Assembly (NCBI RefSeq): GCF_002160525.1
Contig: NZ_NFKT01000005.1
Location: forward strand, 113,616 to 177,615
Length of the DNA stretch: 64,000 nt
Direction of reading: 5' to 3'
Source: Lachnoclostridium sp. An169
Lineage (GTDB): Bacteria; Bacillota; Clostridia; Lachnospirales; Lachnospiraceae
Made by a program: the position numbers and the translations under genes. Of the stretch, positions 50,104-60,529 are shown in pieces. Positions within the stretch are counted from its first letter, which is position 1, and the number at the start of each line of letters is the position of its first letter. The notes below the pieces were generated by a model. It was not told the origin of the DNA. It saw nothing but the letters and a program-made list of their open reading frames with translations, and did no database searches.

Positions 50104-50832
50104 TTACCTGACTTCTATTCTTTCCAGGATCTCTCCTATGGGTGCCGCGATGGTCAGTTCTGCGCGGACGGTTTTCGCGGTCTCGGACTTATTGATGACA
50201 ACCAGATGCTTTCCGCTGAAATAGTCAATGAACCCGGCCGCCGGATAGACGACAAGGGACGTGCCTCCGATAATCAGTGTATCTGCCCGGGAGATCGCGC
50301 GGACGGCGCCCTGGATTGTCTTCTGGTCCAGTCCTTCTTCATACAGGACAACATCCGGCTTGATCGTGCCGCCGCAGGAACATTTTGGCACCCCTTCTGA
50401 ATTTTTCACATATTCCGCGTCATAGAACTTTCCGCAGCGCATACAGTAATTTCTGTGAATGCTTCCGTGCAGTTCATAGACATTCCGGCTGCCTGCCGCC
50501 TGATGGAGCCCGTCGATATTCTGGGTCACAATGGCGGAAAGCTTCCCTGCCTTCTCAAGCTCCGCCAGCTTCAGATGCGCCGGATTAGGCTTCGCATCGA
50601 GAACCATCATTTTATCCTTGTAGAATTCATAAAACGCGTCCGGATACTGCATGAAAAAACTGTGGCTTACCACCTGTTCCGGCGAATATCTGTACTTCTG
50701 ATGATAGATTCCGTCTGCACTGCGGAAATCCGGGATGCCGCTCTCTGTAGAGACTCCTGCTCCTCCGAAAAAAACAATTCTGCTGCTGTCATCTATAATC
50801 TCCTGTAACTGCTCTGTTTCCTTTTCGTACAT
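50104..50832 (-). CDS. cobB: Sirtuin, NAD-dependent protein deacylase
   Basis: 242 residues. GGAGVSTESGIPDFRS, TQNIDGLHQAAG, catalytic His in ELHGSIH, and a structural zinc site CMRCGKF ... CSCGG. Deacylates lysine side chains using NAD. Convergent with the ferredoxin-like gene (30-base gap). AAAGGAG precedes the start. Confidence 0.95.
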   Translation of the reverse strand: MYEKETEQLQEIIDDSSRIVFFGGAGVSTESGIPDFRSADGIYHQKYRYSPEQVVSHSFFMQYPDAFYEFYKDKMMVLDAKPNPAHLKLAELEKAGKLSAIVTQNIDGLHQAAGSRNVYELHGSIHRNYCMRCGKFYDAEYVKNSEGVPKCSCGGTIKPDVVLYEEGLDQKTIQGAVRAISRADTLIIGGTSLVVYPAAGFIDYFSGKHLVVINKSETAKTVRAELTIAAPIGEILERIEVR

Positions 50833-50920
50833 TTCTCTTACTCCTTTCTGCGCAATTCCTTTATATCCGGTCTGACATTCTGCTTCTTTCCATCTTCCAC
50901 AGCTGTTTTCTGCTGTGTCA

Positions 50921-51526
50921 TTACGCTTCCTGATCTGCCTTCAGATTTCCTGCCTGAACATTCCGGTCAAAGATCTCATTCATCTTCTCCCAGACAATCT
51001 TTGACGTATCCGGGATACGCTCGTTTCTCTTGCAGGGCTGTGACCGGTATACGCCGTGCTCCGCCCAGCTTTTTCCGCCGGAGGCGTCATTCAGCAGGAT
51101 CGGTTGGAAGTTGTCCAGAAGATGAGCATATTTTGCATCTGCGCTTTCATAGGCTTCAAACTCCTCCCAGAGCATCCGGAAATATTTCCCCTGATCCTCC
51201 GGGAGCATGCCGAAGATCCGGTCTGCTGCTTTCACTTCCCTCTCCCGTTTTGTGGCGGCTCCTGCTTCGTCGTAAGCATAGGTATCCCCGGCATCGATCT
51301 CCACCAGATCATGGATGAGCACCATGGTCATCACCCGCGCCACATCCACCTCCTCGTCCATATGCTCTTTCAGAAGCACCGCCATAAGAGCAAGGTGCCA
51401 GGAATGCTCTGCATCGTTTTCTTTCCGTTTGCCGTCTGCCAGATAGGTCTGCCGGAAGATATTTTTCACCTTGTCTGTTTCCACGATAAAACGTATCTGC
51501 TGTTCCAGACGTTCTTTCTGTTCCAT
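50921..51526 (-). CDS. HD-domain hydrolase, YfbR/HDDC2-like
   Basis: 201 residues. Metal-site HD motif: His in ENDAEHSWHLA, His-Asp in VLIHDLVEIDAGD, and a later Asp in HLLDNFQP. Family members are 5'-deoxynucleotidases or related phosphohydrolases. The longest frame starts at GTG 51580, but ATG 51526 has GGAAG eight bases upstream and matches homologous starts. Confidence 0.85.
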   Translation of the reverse strand: MEQKERLEQQIRFIVETDKVKNIFRQTYLADGKRKENDAEHSWHLALMAVLLKEHMDEEVDVARVMTMVLIHDLVEIDAGDTYAYDEAGAATKREREVKAADRIFGMLPEDQGKYFRMLWEEFEAYESADAKYAHLLDNFQPILLNDASGGKSWAEHGVYRSQPCKRNERIPDTSKIVWEKMNEIFDRNVQAGNLKADQEA

Positions 51527-51622
51527 TTTATTTTCTTCCAATCTGTTCTCCTCCATCCCGCCATCACCACGTTCTTTCACCTGTTCCCGGGCTTCCCGTG
51601 CCGACGGCCTGTATCTGTATTT

Positions 51623-52009
51623 CTACTCCAGTTCACTCATGAATAGGCTGTCGTCAATCTCATATTCACGGAGCATGTTTCTCAGTCCGTCTCTGATTTC
51701 ATCCCGGGAATAATGATTAGCCAGAAGAAACTCATCCTCAAATTCATTGATATGGTAATAAAATGCAAGCCCGGTCTCCAGATGATCCGCGCTTTTCTCT
51801 TCCAGAGCCTCCCAGAGCAGATTTTCCGCCTCGTTGATCTGCCCCGCATCCGCCATTTTCAGGATACGCGAATACAGTCCGTCCTCACTGCCGTACCTGT
51901 TTTCTTCTTCCAGTTCATAGAAAGGCCCCTTTTTATTCAGAGCAATACGCATGACAACTTCTATTGCCTCTTTGAGCATGCGCATAACATAGTCTTCTTC
52001 ATACCGCAT
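51623..52009 (-). CDS. DUF6483-like small protein
   Basis: 128 residues, mostly helical and acidic: MRYEEDYVMRMLKEAIEVVMRI, then GQINEAENLLWEALE resembling a TPR helix pair. Function unknown. Start ATG 52009 has GGAGG upstream; the longer frame runs into the upstream terminator. Confidence 0.7.
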   Translation of the reverse strand: MRYEEDYVMRMLKEAIEVVMRIALNKKGPFYELEEENRYGSEDGLYSRILKMADAGQINEAENLLWEALEEKSADHLETGLAFYYHINEFEDEFLLANHYSRDEIRDGLRNMLREYEIDDSLFMSELE

Positions 52010-52061
52010 AATTTCCGCCTCCGCGCCCGCAATTCCGGACAGAACCGTGTCTGTAACTGAA

Positions 52062-52107
52062 GAAAAAGCACCCCCTGCGCGCGGTATAACCGCATGCATG
52101 GAGTGCC
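52062..52107 (-). terminator. Terminator after the second DUF6465 gene
   Basis: Minus-strand GCACTCC ... GGGGTGC (one G-T pair) with an inner GCGGT / ACCGC stem, followed by TTTTTCTT. Confidence 0.7.
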
Positions 52108-52125
52108 TGCATGTACTTCTCTGTC

Positions 52126-52650
52126 TTACAGATCAACTTCCCCGGTTGTATCTCCGTTGATAACATAGTATGCTTTGGAATCTTCCGGTTTCAGATAGAT
52201 CTTAACATCTTTCATATCGCCGACTTTTTTCTTGAGAACTTTTGTCCAGATCTCTTTCACTTTCTGAAGGATCTCTTTCTCAGAATACTCTTTTCCGTAG
52301 AACTGCAGGAAGAGTTCTGTCTTTACCTCTGCCTTTTTCGCCGGTGCTTTTTTCGCTGCTGTTTTCTTTGCAGCTGTCTTTTTCTCCGGTGCCGCCTTTG
52401 TCTCTGCTGTCTTTTCCTCTGGTGTATCCACTAAAACGCCTGCTTTTGTCTCGATTGCCTTCGTTGTGTCTTTCTTTGTCTCGATTGCCTTCGCTTTTTC
52501 AGGCTCTGCTTTTACTGTCTTCTTTGCTGCTTTTGTCTCTTTTTCATCTGCGGCTTTCACTGCTGTTTCCTTTGTCACTTTTTCAACTGCTTTCTCAGCT
52601 GTTTTCTTTTCAGCTGCTGTCTTCGCCGCTGCTGTCTTCTTTGCTACCAT
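52126..52650 (-). CDS. DUF6465 family protein, copy 2, with Lys/Ala-rich N-terminal half
   Basis: 174 residues. The first ~110 are a low-complexity Ala/Lys/Thr/Glu repeat (AAKKTAAKKAPAKKAEVKTE) like histone H1 tails, which often bind nucleic acid. The last ~60 form the domain shared with the protein at 48920. AGGAGG precedes ATG 52650. Function unknown; chromosome or RNA association is a guess. Confidence 0.78.
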   Translation of the reverse strand: MVAKKTAAAKTAAEKKTAEKAVEKVTKETAVKAADEKETKAAKKTVKAEPEKAKAIETKKDTTKAIETKAGVLVDTPEEKTAETKAAPEKKTAAKKTAAKKAPAKKAEVKTELFLQFYGKEYSEKEILQKVKEIWTKVLKKKVGDMKDVKIYLKPEDSKAYYVINGDTTGEVDL

Positions 52651-52721
52651 ACTTGTTCCCTCCTAAAATAATACACCCAAGTATTTTGGCATTAAAATTT
52701 ACTCCTCAAAGTTCCAACGAG

Positions 52722-52750
52722 ATTGTACCGCATTTTTTCGAAAACGTCAA
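52722..52750 (-). promoter_or_regulatory. Promoter of the second DUF6465 gene
   Basis: Minus-strand TTGACG (52745-52750), 17 bases, TACAAT (52722-52727), just after the fabT stop codon. Confidence 0.75.
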
Positions 52751-52759
52751 ATTTTTTGT

Positions 52760-53212
52760 TCAATTCGTTTCATTTTTCTTATATCCTCTGAAAAATTCCG
52801 ATAAACTATCGAGTGTTTTCAGCAAAATCGGTATCTCATCCTCGTCCAGTTTTTCAATCACCGCATTTGTCATCTGTCTGTGATACTCTCTGTGATGATC
52901 GTATGCTCTCACACCTTTTTCCGTAAGTCCGAGAAAGACTACTCTTCTGTCCTCCTCGCTTCTTTTTCTCACCACGTATTTCTTGTTCACAAGGCTGTTC
53001 ACCGCAGTTGTCAGGGAACCCGCCGTGATGCCGAGCTTCTTCGCCACCATGGACATGGTACTCTTTCCGGAAAGTCCGATTGCCTCAATGATATGCATAT
53101 CGTTATTTGTAATATCTTTAAATTCCTCTGTTATAATCGCCTCTTCTTCCTGTTTCCAGATCACATTGAAAAGATTGACCAGGACATCGTTGATCGTATC
53201 ATATGCATCCAT
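52760..53212 (-). CDS. fabT: MarR-family regulator, FabT-like
   Basis: 150 residues; winged-helix with MSMVAKKLGITAGSLTTAVNSL (recognition helix region) and KRSEEDRRVVFLGLTEKG (wing). FabT represses fatty-acid synthesis genes, usually with acyl-ACP as corepressor. Here it is the last gene of the operon, 83 bases after the NMO/FabK-like gene, not the first as in streptococci. The palindrome at 63751-63771 over the operon promoter is its likely operator. AAAGGAGG precedes the start. Confidence 0.87.
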   Translation of the reverse strand: MDAYDTINDVLVNLFNVIWKQEEEAIITEEFKDITNNDMHIIEAIGLSGKSTMSMVAKKLGITAGSLTTAVNSLVNKKYVVRKRSEEDRRVVFLGLTEKGVRAYDHHREYHRQMTNAVIEKLDEDEIPILLKTLDSLSEFFRGYKKNETN

Positions 53213-53295
53213 CCGGCATTTCCTCCTTTCCGTAAAGCTCTTGTTTCCGCGTCATCTGCCCTGTGCGGAATAATCCCGGAGAAAACGGGCATCTT

Positions 53296-54348
53296 TCAGG
53301 CAAACAGCGCCTGAATTACCGCACTTACCGTCTCGATCTTATCCGCTTTGTACGCCTTCGCCCCGCAGAACAAAAGGGCGTTGTCCACGTCTCCTTTTAC
53401 TGCGCTGATCAGTCCGTCCGTAATACAATAGGGGATCTCCGCGGGAGAACATTTTGTCAGACATCCGTGACAGGGTGAATGACTGATTTTCCCGCCGTCC
53501 ATCACCTTTTTCATAAACGGATTCATGATCGCTCTTCCCGGCATTCCCACCGGGCTTTTGACAATCCGGATATCCTCTTTTGAAGCGCGGATATAGGCTT
53601 CCTTGTAACGGATATCTGCATCGCACTCTTCTGTGGTCACAAAGCGGGTCGCCACCTGGACGCCGTCTGCGCCCAGATCCATGACGCGCTTTACATCGCT
53701 GTGGTCATAGATGCCGCCCGCCACCACAACGGGGATTTCCACTCCGTACTTCTCTCCGTATTTTTTCACTGTAGCAATGATCTTTCTGATCTCTTCCCCG
53801 TAGGACTGGGGCGTATACTGTTCCAGTTCCTCTTTTTTAAACCCCAGATGCCCTCCGGCCTCCGGTCCTTCGATCACGACCAGATCTGCCGTCCGCTTAT
53901 ATTTTCTGTCCCAGTATTTCAGGATCACATTGGCGGACTTGTCTGTGGAGACGATAGGCGCAATCCGGGTGCTGCTTCCTTCTGTAAGCGCGGGAAGCTC
54001 TGTAGGAAGTCCTGCCCCGGAAATGATAATGTCCGCTCCCGCCTTCACCGCCGCACGGATATGTGCCGCATGTTCCTTAAGTGCAGTCATCACATTAAAG
54101 CCGATGATACCGTCCGGAGCTATCTCCCTCGCTTTCTTCATCTCACTCTCAATGGCCCTCAGGTTCGCCTCTGCCGGGTTTCTGTCAAAGTCCGGCTCCC
54201 GGTAGCCGATCTGTGCGCTGGAGATAACCCCGACGCCGCCTTCTTTCGCCACCGTTCCCGCCAGTCTTCCCAGGCTGATTCCCACGCCCATTCCTCCCTG
54301 AATCAGGGGGATTCTGGTGATTTTATCACCGATTTTCAGATTTTTCAT
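53296..54348 (-). CDS. FabK / nitronate monooxygenase-like flavoprotein with Cys cluster
   Basis: 350 residues, FMN TIM barrel: PLIQGGMGVGISLGRLAG, IISGAGLPTELP, EGPEAGGHLGF, VVVAGGIYDHSDVKRVMDLGADGVQVATRF. It differs from the canonical FabK at 61436 by extra loops and by a C-terminal CHGCLTKC ... PYC cluster that could bind Fe-S or zinc. It may be an alternative enoyl-ACP reductase or a nitronate monooxygenase; its place in the fab operon favours a lipid role. Start ATG 54348 preferred (AGAGG six bases upstream) over the ATG two codons earlier. Confidence 0.8.
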   Translation of the reverse strand: MKNLKIGDKITRIPLIQGGMGVGISLGRLAGTVAKEGGVGVISSAQIGYREPDFDRNPAEANLRAIESEMKKAREIAPDGIIGFNVMTALKEHAAHIRAAVKAGADIIISGAGLPTELPALTEGSSTRIAPIVSTDKSANVILKYWDRKYKRTADLVVIEGPEAGGHLGFKKEELEQYTPQSYGEEIRKIIATVKKYGEKYGVEIPVVVAGGIYDHSDVKRVMDLGADGVQVATRFVTTEECDADIRYKEAYIRASKEDIRIVKSPVGMPGRAIMNPFMKKVMDGGKISHSPCHGCLTKCSPAEIPYCITDGLISAVKGDVDNALLFCGAKAYKADKIETVSAVIQALFA

Positions 54349-54384
54349 ACTCATCCTCTGCCTCTGCGGAAATTTCTTTTCAAA

Positions 54385-56130
54385 TTACATCCGCCGGAAT
54401 CTGTCATATCTCCTGTCTGTCAGTTCTTTCCGGTCAAGCTTTGTATACCGGTCCAGGAAGTCCGCGATCCGCCCATCCAGTTCCGTACAGACCGGCGCCA
54501 TGGTCTCTCCCGTGAACTCTGCCGGTTCCGGAATCACCTGTTCCACAATTCCAAGATGTTTCAGATCGGCTGCCGTCAGTTTCATCACCTCTGCCGCCTC
54601 GTCTGCCCGCTTGCTGTCCTTCCAGAGGATACTTGCGAATCCTTCCGGGGAAAGCACGGAATAGATGGCGTTCTCCAGCATCCAGACTTCGTCCGCCACA
54701 GCCATCGCCAGGGCGCCGCCGCTTCCGCCCTCTCCGATCACAACGGAAAGAACCGGAACTTTCAGCCCGGAGAGCTCGTACAGATTTCTGGCTATCGCCT
54801 CGCCCTGTCCTCTCTCTTCTGCTTCCAGCCCGCAGAATGCTCCCGGTGTGTCTACAAAACAGATCACCGGACGGCTGAATTTTTCCGCCTGTTTCATCAG
54901 CCGCAGGGCTTTCCTGTAGCCGTCCGGGGAAGGCATGGAGAAATTGCGGTCCAGATTTTCTTTCGTAGTCTTTCCTTTGGCCTGTGCGATCACCGTGACA
55001 GGCATTCCATGGAAGCGGGCAATTCCTCCGACAATCGCATGGTCATCCTTGAAATAACGGTCCCCGTGGAACTCCATAAAATCCGTAAACAAAGCGTCAA
55101 TATAATCGGTTCCCACCGGGCGGTCTTTCTTCCTGGAAAGCTGGACTCTCTCCCAGGCGCTTAGGGTTTTGCTCTGTCTCTCTGCCGTATTTCTGCTGTT
55201 ATCGACGTTTTCATCCTGCCCCTGTTCTGCTGTATTGGAAGCGCCGTGCTCCGACCATACATCCTGAGCCTTCCGGCCGCTTTCCCGGTGCATGGAGAGG
55301 ATCTGTGCCAAAACATCTTTCATCTCCTCGCGCTCCACAATGCGGTCCACGAAACCGTGGTCAAGAAGGAACTCGGAACGCTGAAATCCTTTCGGCAGCT
55401 TCTGCCCGATGGTCTGCTCGATCACCCTGGGCCCCGCAAAACCGATCAATGCTTTCGGCTCCGCCAGAATAATATCTCCCAGCATGGCAAAACTTGCCGT
55501 CACCCCGCCTGTCGTGGGATCCGTGAGTACGGAGATATAGAGTCCGCCGGCGTCACTGTGACGTTTTAAGGCTGCGGAAGTCTTCGCCATCTGCATCAGG
55601 GAGACAATTCCCTCCTGCATCCTTGCTCCTCCGGAACAGGTAAAGATAATCACCGGAAGCTTCTCCTGCGTGGCGCGCTCCACCGCCCGGGTAATCTTCT
55701 CGCCGACGATCCAGCCCATGCTCGCCATCATGAATCTGCCGTCGCAGACGCCGATGACAGCCGGATTTCCGTCTATCATGATCTTTCCCGTGACTACCGC
55801 CTCGTTTAAGTTCGTCCGCTCCTTTAAGACGCGCACTTTCTCCTCGTACCCCTTGAAGTCCAGAGGATTGACGAAATCCATCTCTTTGTCCCACTCTTCG
55901 AAGGAACCTTCATCTGCAAGCATCTCAATCCTGCGGTACGCATGGACCCGGAAATAGCCGTGGCACTTGGGACAGATATAGTATCCGTTCTTCACATCCT
56001 CGGCGATGATCGCAGCGCCGCATTTATTACACTTTCTCAGGAGTCCTTCCGGCACTTCCGGACGGCTGCCTGTCAGCGAAATATAATGCGCCCTTTTGCT
56101 TGTTTTTTTAAACATGTTCTGTAGTTTCAT
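54385..56130 (-). CDS. accDA: Fused acetyl-CoA carboxylase carboxyltransferase (AccD-AccA)
   Basis: 581 residues in one frame. Residues ~1-290 are the beta subunit AccD: Cys4 zinc ribbon CNKCGAA ... [19 protein letters not shown] [26 protein letters not shown] ~40-residue polar linker follows. Residues ~325-581 are the alpha subunit Acc[62 protein letters not shown]. The alpha part begins late, lacking the N-terminal helix region of E. coli AccA. It transfers the carboxyl from biotin to acetyl-CoA to make malonyl-CoA. It follows accC by 40 bases. Confidence 0.95.
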   Translation of the reverse strand: MKLQNMFKKTSKRAHYISLTGSRPEVPEGLLRKCNKCGAAIIAEDVKNGYYICPKCHGYFRVHAYRRIEMLADEGSFEEWDKEMDFVNPLDFKGYEEKVRVLKERTNLNEAVVTGKIMIDGNPAVIGVCDGRFMMASMGWIVGEKITRAVERATQEKLPVIIFTCSGGARMQEGIVSLMQMAKTSAALKRHSDAGGLYISVLTDPTTGGVTASFAMLGDIILAEPKALIGFAGPRVIEQTIGQKLPKGFQRSEFLLDHGFVDRIVEREEMKDVLAQILSMHRESGRKAQDVWSEHGASNTAEQGQDENVDNSRNTAERQSKTLSAWERVQLSRKKDRPVGTDYIDALFTDFMEFHGDRYFKDDHAIVGGIARFHGMPVTVIAQAKGKTTKENLDRNFSMPSPDGYRKALRLMKQAEKFSRPVICFVDTPGAFCGLEAEERGQGEAIARNLYELSGLKVPVLSVVIGEGGSGGALAMAVADEVWMLENAIYSVLSPEGFASILWKDSKRADEAAEVMKLTAADLKHLGIVEQVIPEPAEFTGETMAPVCTELDGRIADFLDRYTKLDRKELTDRRYDRFRRM

Positions 56131-56170
56131 TTGAGATTACCTCCCGATGTAAAGAATACCGCTGTCACTC

Positions 56171-57505
56171 TCACAGAGAATTGATAAATTCAATGTCGAT
56201 ATTTCCCGACACAAAATCCGGATGATTCAGGATCTCATACTGATAATCCACATTTGTGTCAATTCCCTCAATGATTACCTCGCCCAGGGCACTCCTCATC
56301 TTGCGGATCGCCTCGTCCCGGTTCTTTGCATGGACGATCAGCTTGGCAAGCATGGAGTCATAGTAGGGCGGAACCGTATATCCGCTGTAGATCGCGGAAT
56401 CAATCCGCACGCCCTTGCCTCCCGGAAGATACATATCCGTGATGGTTCCCGGTGATGGCCGGAAGTTCTTCGCCGGATTCTCCGCATTGATCCTGCACTC
56501 GATGGCATGCCCTGTGATATGCACGTCCTCCTGGCGGTAACTGAGTTTTCTCCCGTCGGCAATCCGGATCTGCTCCTTGACCAGATCGATGCCCGTCACC
56601 CACTCGGTGACCGGATGTTCCACCTGGATCCTGGTGTTCATCTCCATAAAATAGAAGCTGCCGTTTTTCTCCAGAAGGAACTCGATGGTTCCCGCATTTG
56701 TATAATGGGCTGCCTTCGCCGCCTTTACCGCCGCCTCTCCCATCTTTGCCCGAAGTTCGGGAGTCAGTGCGATGGACGGGGATTCCTCGATCATCTTCTG
56801 GTGGTTTCTCTGGATGGAGCAGTCCCGCTCTCCCAGATGGATCACGTTGCCGTGTTTGTCTGCAAGGATCTGGAACTCGATGTGGCGGGGATGCTGTACG
56901 AAATGCTCAATGTACATGGTATTGTCCCCGAATGCCATCTGGGCTTCCTTCTGGGCTGTCTGGAAACTGTTCTCGAACTCCTCCGGCGTCTCCGCCACTC
57001 TCATACCCTTGCCGCCGCCGCCAAGAGCAGCCTTGACAATAACGGGATATCCGATCTCCGCAGCGACCTTCGCGCCCTCCTCGGCATCGTAGATGGGATC
57101 TTTACTTCCCGGAATAACCGGAACGCCTGCCGCCATCATGGTATTTCTTGCCTCGGACTTGTTGCCCAGCTTCCGGATCACTTCGGAATCCGGTCCGATA
57201 AATGTAATATTGCACTGCTCACAAAGCTCGGCGAAACGGCTGTTTTCCGAGAGGAAACCGAATCCCGGATGGATGGCGTCCGCCCCGGATACCAGAGTCG
57301 CGCTGATAATGTTCTGCATATTCAGATAGCTCTCGGAAGAAGGCGCCGGCCCGATACAGATGGCCTCGTCGGCAAGCTGCGTATGCAGTGCCTCCCGGTC
57401 CGCCTCCGAGTAGACCGCCACCGTCTCGATGCCCATCTCACGGCATGCCCGAATAATGCGGACCGCGATCTCTCCCCGGTTTGCGATTAATACCTTTTCA
57501 ATCAT
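56171..57505 (-). CDS. accC: Biotin carboxylase
   Basis: 444 residues, ATP-grasp enzyme that carboxylates biotin on Acc[18 protein letters not shown] at the start, the glycine-rich loop [17 protein letters not shown], and the active-site [15 protein letters not shown]. Eight bases separate it from the fabZ gene. Confidence 0.97.
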   Translation of the reverse strand: MIEKVLIANRGEIAVRIIRACREMGIETVAVYSEADREALHTQLADEAICIGPAPSSESYLNMQNIISATLVSGADAIHPGFGFLSENSRFAELCEQCNITFIGPDSEVIRKLGNKSEARNTMMAAGVPVIPGSKDPIYDAEEGAKVAAEIGYPVIVKAALGGGGKGMRVAETPEEFENSFQTAQKEAQMAFGDNTMYIEHFVQHPRHIEFQILADKHGNVIHLGERDCSIQRNHQKMIEESPSIALTPELRAKMGEAAVKAAKAAHYTNAGTIEFLLEKNGSFYFMEMNTRIQVEHPVTEWVTGIDLVKEQIRIADGRKLSYRQEDVHITGHAIECRINAENPAKNFRPSPGTITDMYLPGGKGVRIDSAIYSGYTVPPYYDSMLAKLIVHAKNRDEAIRKMRSALGEVIIEGIDTNVDYQYEILNHPDFVSGNIDIEFINSL

Positions 57506-57513
57506 CTCTGTCC

Positions 57514-57945
57514 TTACTCCCCTACCATAAATGTCAGTTCTGCTGTAACTACTACCTTTCCGTCCACATAAGCTGTCGCCTGTCCGACGCCCACCGGACC
57601 TTTGCTCTTGATGATCTTTGTCTCAAGCTTCAGGGTGTCTCCCGGGAATACCATTCCCTTGAAACGGCATTTCTGTACGCCGCCGAAAAACGCGATCTTC
57701 CCTTTGTTTTCCGGCACGCTTAAGATCGCCACCGCTCCGGTCTGCGCCAGAGCCTCAAGGATAAGAACCCCCGGCATCACTGCCTTCTGGGGAAAATGTC
57801 CGCGGAAAAAGTCCTCTCTGTATGTCACTGCCTTATATCCCACGGCATACTGTCCCGGCTCATAATCCTCGATCTTATCGATCAGGAGAAACGGATGTCT
57901 GTGGGGTATAATTTCCTGAATCTGCTCTACGTTTAAACTGTTCAT
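57514..57945 (-). CDS. fabZ: 3-hydroxyacyl-ACP dehydratase FabZ
   Basis: 143-residue hot-dog fold. Catalytic His in [11 protein letters not shown] and [20 protein letters not shown] with the catalytic Glu. ATG 57945 preferred, with AAAGG nine bases upstream; another ATG lies two codons earlier. No fabA or fabM is present in the window. Confidence 0.95.
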   Translation of the reverse strand: MNSLNVEQIQEIIPHRHPFLLIDKIEDYEPGQYAVGYKAVTYREDFFRGHFPQKAVMPGVLILEALAQTGAVAILSVPENKGKIAFFGGVQKCRFKGMVFPGDTLKLETKIIKSKGPVGVGQATAYVDGKVVVTAELTFMVGE

Positions 57946-57964
57946 AATCATGCACCTTTCTTAA

Positions 57965-58510
57965 TCAGCCGATCACGAAAAGCGGCTGTCCGTACTCTAC
58001 TGCCTCGCCGTTTTCCACAAGGATCTCTTTTACCGTTCCGGTAAAATCACTCTCAATCTCATTCATCAGCTTCATGGCCTCAACGATTGCCAGAACCTGT
58101 CCTTCCTTCACGCTGTCTCCCACCTTCACAAAAGGCTCTGCATCCTCGGACGGAGCCGCATAGAAAGTTCCCACGAGCGGAGATTTTACCACGTTTCCGG
58201 CAATCTCACCTGCGTCCGAAGCGTTTTCCGCCTCCCCTGCAGTTGTGCCCGGAACCGTGCCATTTCCGTTGCCTGCCGGAACTGCCGCGCCTGCCGCATT
58301 TGCCGGGATTCCCGCATTGACCGGAACCGCCTGGGCAGCAACAGCTGCCGGGGCAGCCATAACCGCCGGAGCAACAGCCGCCTGAACCGGAACGATCCTG
58401 TCGCATGTCTTTTTCAGGGACAGCTTTACGCCGTCCTCCTCATATTTGAATTCAGTCAGCTCTGACGCCGACACAGCTTCGATCAGCTGTAATACCTGTT
58501 CTACCTTCAT
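57965..58510 (-). CDS. accB: Biotin carboxyl carrier protein
   Basis: 181 residues. A short N-terminal helical part and a long Ala/Pro/Gly/Val linker (about 40-100) precede the biotinyl domain with the [10 protein letters not shown] motif carrying the modified Lys. The linker is low complexity and probably flexible. Confidence 0.96.
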   Translation of the reverse strand: MKVEQVLQLIEAVSASELTEFKYEEDGVKLSLKKTCDRIVPVQAAVAPAVMAAPAAVAAQAVPVNAGIPANAAGAAVPAGNGNGTVPGTTAGEAENASDAGEIAGNVVKSPLVGTFYAAPSEDAEPFVKVGDSVKEGQVLAIVEAMKLMNEIESDFTGTVKEILVENGEAVEYGQPLFVIG

Positions 58511-58522
58511 CTCAAATGCACC

Positions 58523-59761
58523 CTACCCTTCGTATTTCTTCAACAGCAGTGTCGCATTGTGTCCCCCGAATCCGAGAGAGTTGGTCAGCACGTAGTTTAC
58601 TTCCTTCTCAACCGGCGCGCCCACCGCATAATTCAGGTCACACTCCGGGTCCACATTCTCAGTTCCCACCGTCTGGTGGATGAATCCATCCAGAATACTC
58701 TTGACACAGACAACGAATTCAACGCCGCCTGCTGCCCCGAGCAGATGTCCGATCATGGACTTTGTGGAGTTAACCACCACGTCTTTCGCCGCATCCCCGA
58801 GAGCAAATTTGATCGCCCTTGTCTCAAAGAGGTCGTTGTGGTGTGTGCTCGTTCCGTGGGCATTGATATAGTCGATCTGGTCCGGTGTAACCCCGGCTTC
58901 CTCCATAGCAAGCTTCATCGCCATACCTGCACCCTCTCCGCTCTCTTCCGGAGAAGTGATGTGGTAAGCATCGCCTGTCGCACCGTATCCCACAAGCTCG
59001 GCATAGATTTCTGCGCCGCGCGCTCTGGCGTGCTCCAGTTCCTCCAGGACTACAACTCCCGCGCCCTCGCCCAGGACGAATCCGTCTCTGTCTTTGTCAA
59101 ACGGACGGGATGCATGCAGCGGATCGTTTGTGGTGGACAGTGCCGTAAGTCCGGTAAATCCTGCGATTCCCGTAGCACATACAGAAGCCTCTGTTCCTCC
59201 TGCCACCATCACATCCGCGTCACCATACTGGATGGCGCGCAGTGCATCACCGATACAGTTTGTACCGGATGCGCATGCAGTAACAACATTGGTACATTTT
59301 CCTTTCAGTCCGAGCTGAATGGAAATATTACCTGCCGCCATGTTGGAGATCATCAGCGGAACCATCAGAGGATTCACACGGCTTGGTCCCTTTGTGAGGA
59401 TCTTCTCATAGTTCGTCTCCACACACTGCAGGCTTCCGATTCCGGATCCCACAATAACGCCGCAGCGGTACGGATTTTCTTTCGTCATATCAATCCCCGC
59501 GTCGTCAAATGCCTCTTTCGCTGCAGCAACCGCATACTGCGAAAAAAGTTCCATTCTCTTCGCCGCCTTGAAATCCATGCGCTCTTTCGCGACGAATCCC
59601 TTTACCTCAGCCGCAATCTGAACTTTGAAATCAGATGCGTCAAACTTCGTAATCGGTCCGATTCCGACCTTACCTTCCTTTATCCCGCTCCAGAACTCCT
59701 CCACCGTATTTCCGATGGGCGTCACAGCTCCAAGCCCGGTCACTACAACTCTTCTCTTCAT
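58523..59761 (-). CDS. fabF: 3-oxoacyl-ACP synthase II
   Basis: 412-residue condensing enzyme. Active-site Cys in VTACASGTNCIGDA, His in NAHGTSTHHND and in MIGHLLGAAGG, and GFGGHNATL at the end. It elongates the acyl chain. Only one FabF/FabB-type synthase is in the operon. Confidence 0.97.
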   Translation of the reverse strand: MKRRVVVTGLGAVTPIGNTVEEFWSGIKEGKVGIGPITKFDASDFKVQIAAEVKGFVAKERMDFKAAKRMELFSQYAVAAAKEAFDDAGIDMTKENPYRCGVIVGSGIGSLQCVETNYEKILTKGPSRVNPLMVPLMISNMAAGNISIQLGLKGKCTNVVTACASGTNCIGDALRAIQYGDADVMVAGGTEASVCATGIAGFTGLTALSTTNDPLHASRPFDKDRDGFVLGEGAGVVVLEELEHARARGAEIYAELVGYGATGDAYHITSPEESGEGAGMAMKLAMEEAGVTPDQIDYINAHGTSTHHNDLFETRAIKFALGDAAKDVVVNSTKSMIGHLLGAAGGVEFVVCVKSILDGFIHQTVGTENVDPECDLNYAVGAPVEKEVNYVLTNSLGFGGHNATLLLKKYEG

Positions 59762-59788
59762 AACTCCAACCTTTCCGACCCTCTGGTC

Positions 59789-60529
59789 TTACATTGCCAT
59801 TCCGCCGTCTACATTCAGCACCTGTCCGGTGATGTAACGAGCCTCATCCGATGCCAGGAATGCCACTGCATTTGCGATATCTTCCACCTCTCCGAATTTT
59901 CCGAGAGGGATCTGCGCTACAGCGCCTTCTTTCACTTTATCTGAAAGCACGGCTGTCATCTCCGTGTTGATAAATCCGGGAGCCACTGCATTTACCGTGA
60001 TTCCGCGGCTTGCCAGCTCTCTCGCCGCAGACTTTGTCAGTCCGATCACGCCCGCTTTGGATGCCGAATAATTCGCCTGTCCTGCATTGCCGAGCACGCC
60101 GGAGACCGACGCCATATTGACGATGCGTCCGCCTCTCTGCTTAATCATCTGGCGCGCCACGAAACGGATACAGTTGAACGTCCCTTTCAGGTTTGTGTCG
60201 AGAACCGCATCGTAATCTTCCTCGGACATCTTCATCAGCAGTCCGTCCCTTGTGATTCCCGCGTTATTTACCAGGATATCCACACTTCCGAAGGTAGAGA
60301 TAATCTCTTTGAACATCTCCTCGCAGGCATGGAAATCCGACACATTGCACTGACGGATCTCAGCCTTTCCTCCTGCTGCCTCAATCTCGCTCTTTACTTC
60401 TTCCGCGCGCTCCTTTGAACCGTTATAATTGACAACGACCGTGGCTCCCTCAGAAGCAAGCTTTAATGCAACTGCACGTCCGATTCCCCTGGAAGCTCCT
60501 GTCACTACGGCAACTTTTCCATTTAACAT
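59789..60529 (-). CDS. fabG: 3-oxoacyl-ACP reductase
   Basis: 246-residue SDR. NADP site [27 protein letters not shown], catalytic Ser and Tyr-Lys in [11 protein letters not shown], and [11 protein letters not shown]. It overlaps fabD by 7 bases. Confidence 0.97.
   Translation of the reverse strand: MLNGKVAVVTGASRGIGRAVALKLASEGATVVVNYNGSKERAEEVKSEIEAAGGKAEIRQCNVSDFHACEEMFKEIISTFGSVDILVNNAGITRDGLLMKMSEEDYDAVLDTNLKGTFNCIRFVARQMIKQRGGRIVNMASVSGVLGNAGQANYSASKAGVIGLTKSAARELASRGITVNAVAPGFINTEMTAVLSDKVKEGAVAQIPLGKFGEVEDIANAVAFLASDEARYITGQVLNVDGGMAM

Noticed and set aside
53701..55164. Plus-strand 487-aa open frame in the fab operon
   Set aside because: Antisense to the NMO/FabK-like gene and accDA, both strongly supported.
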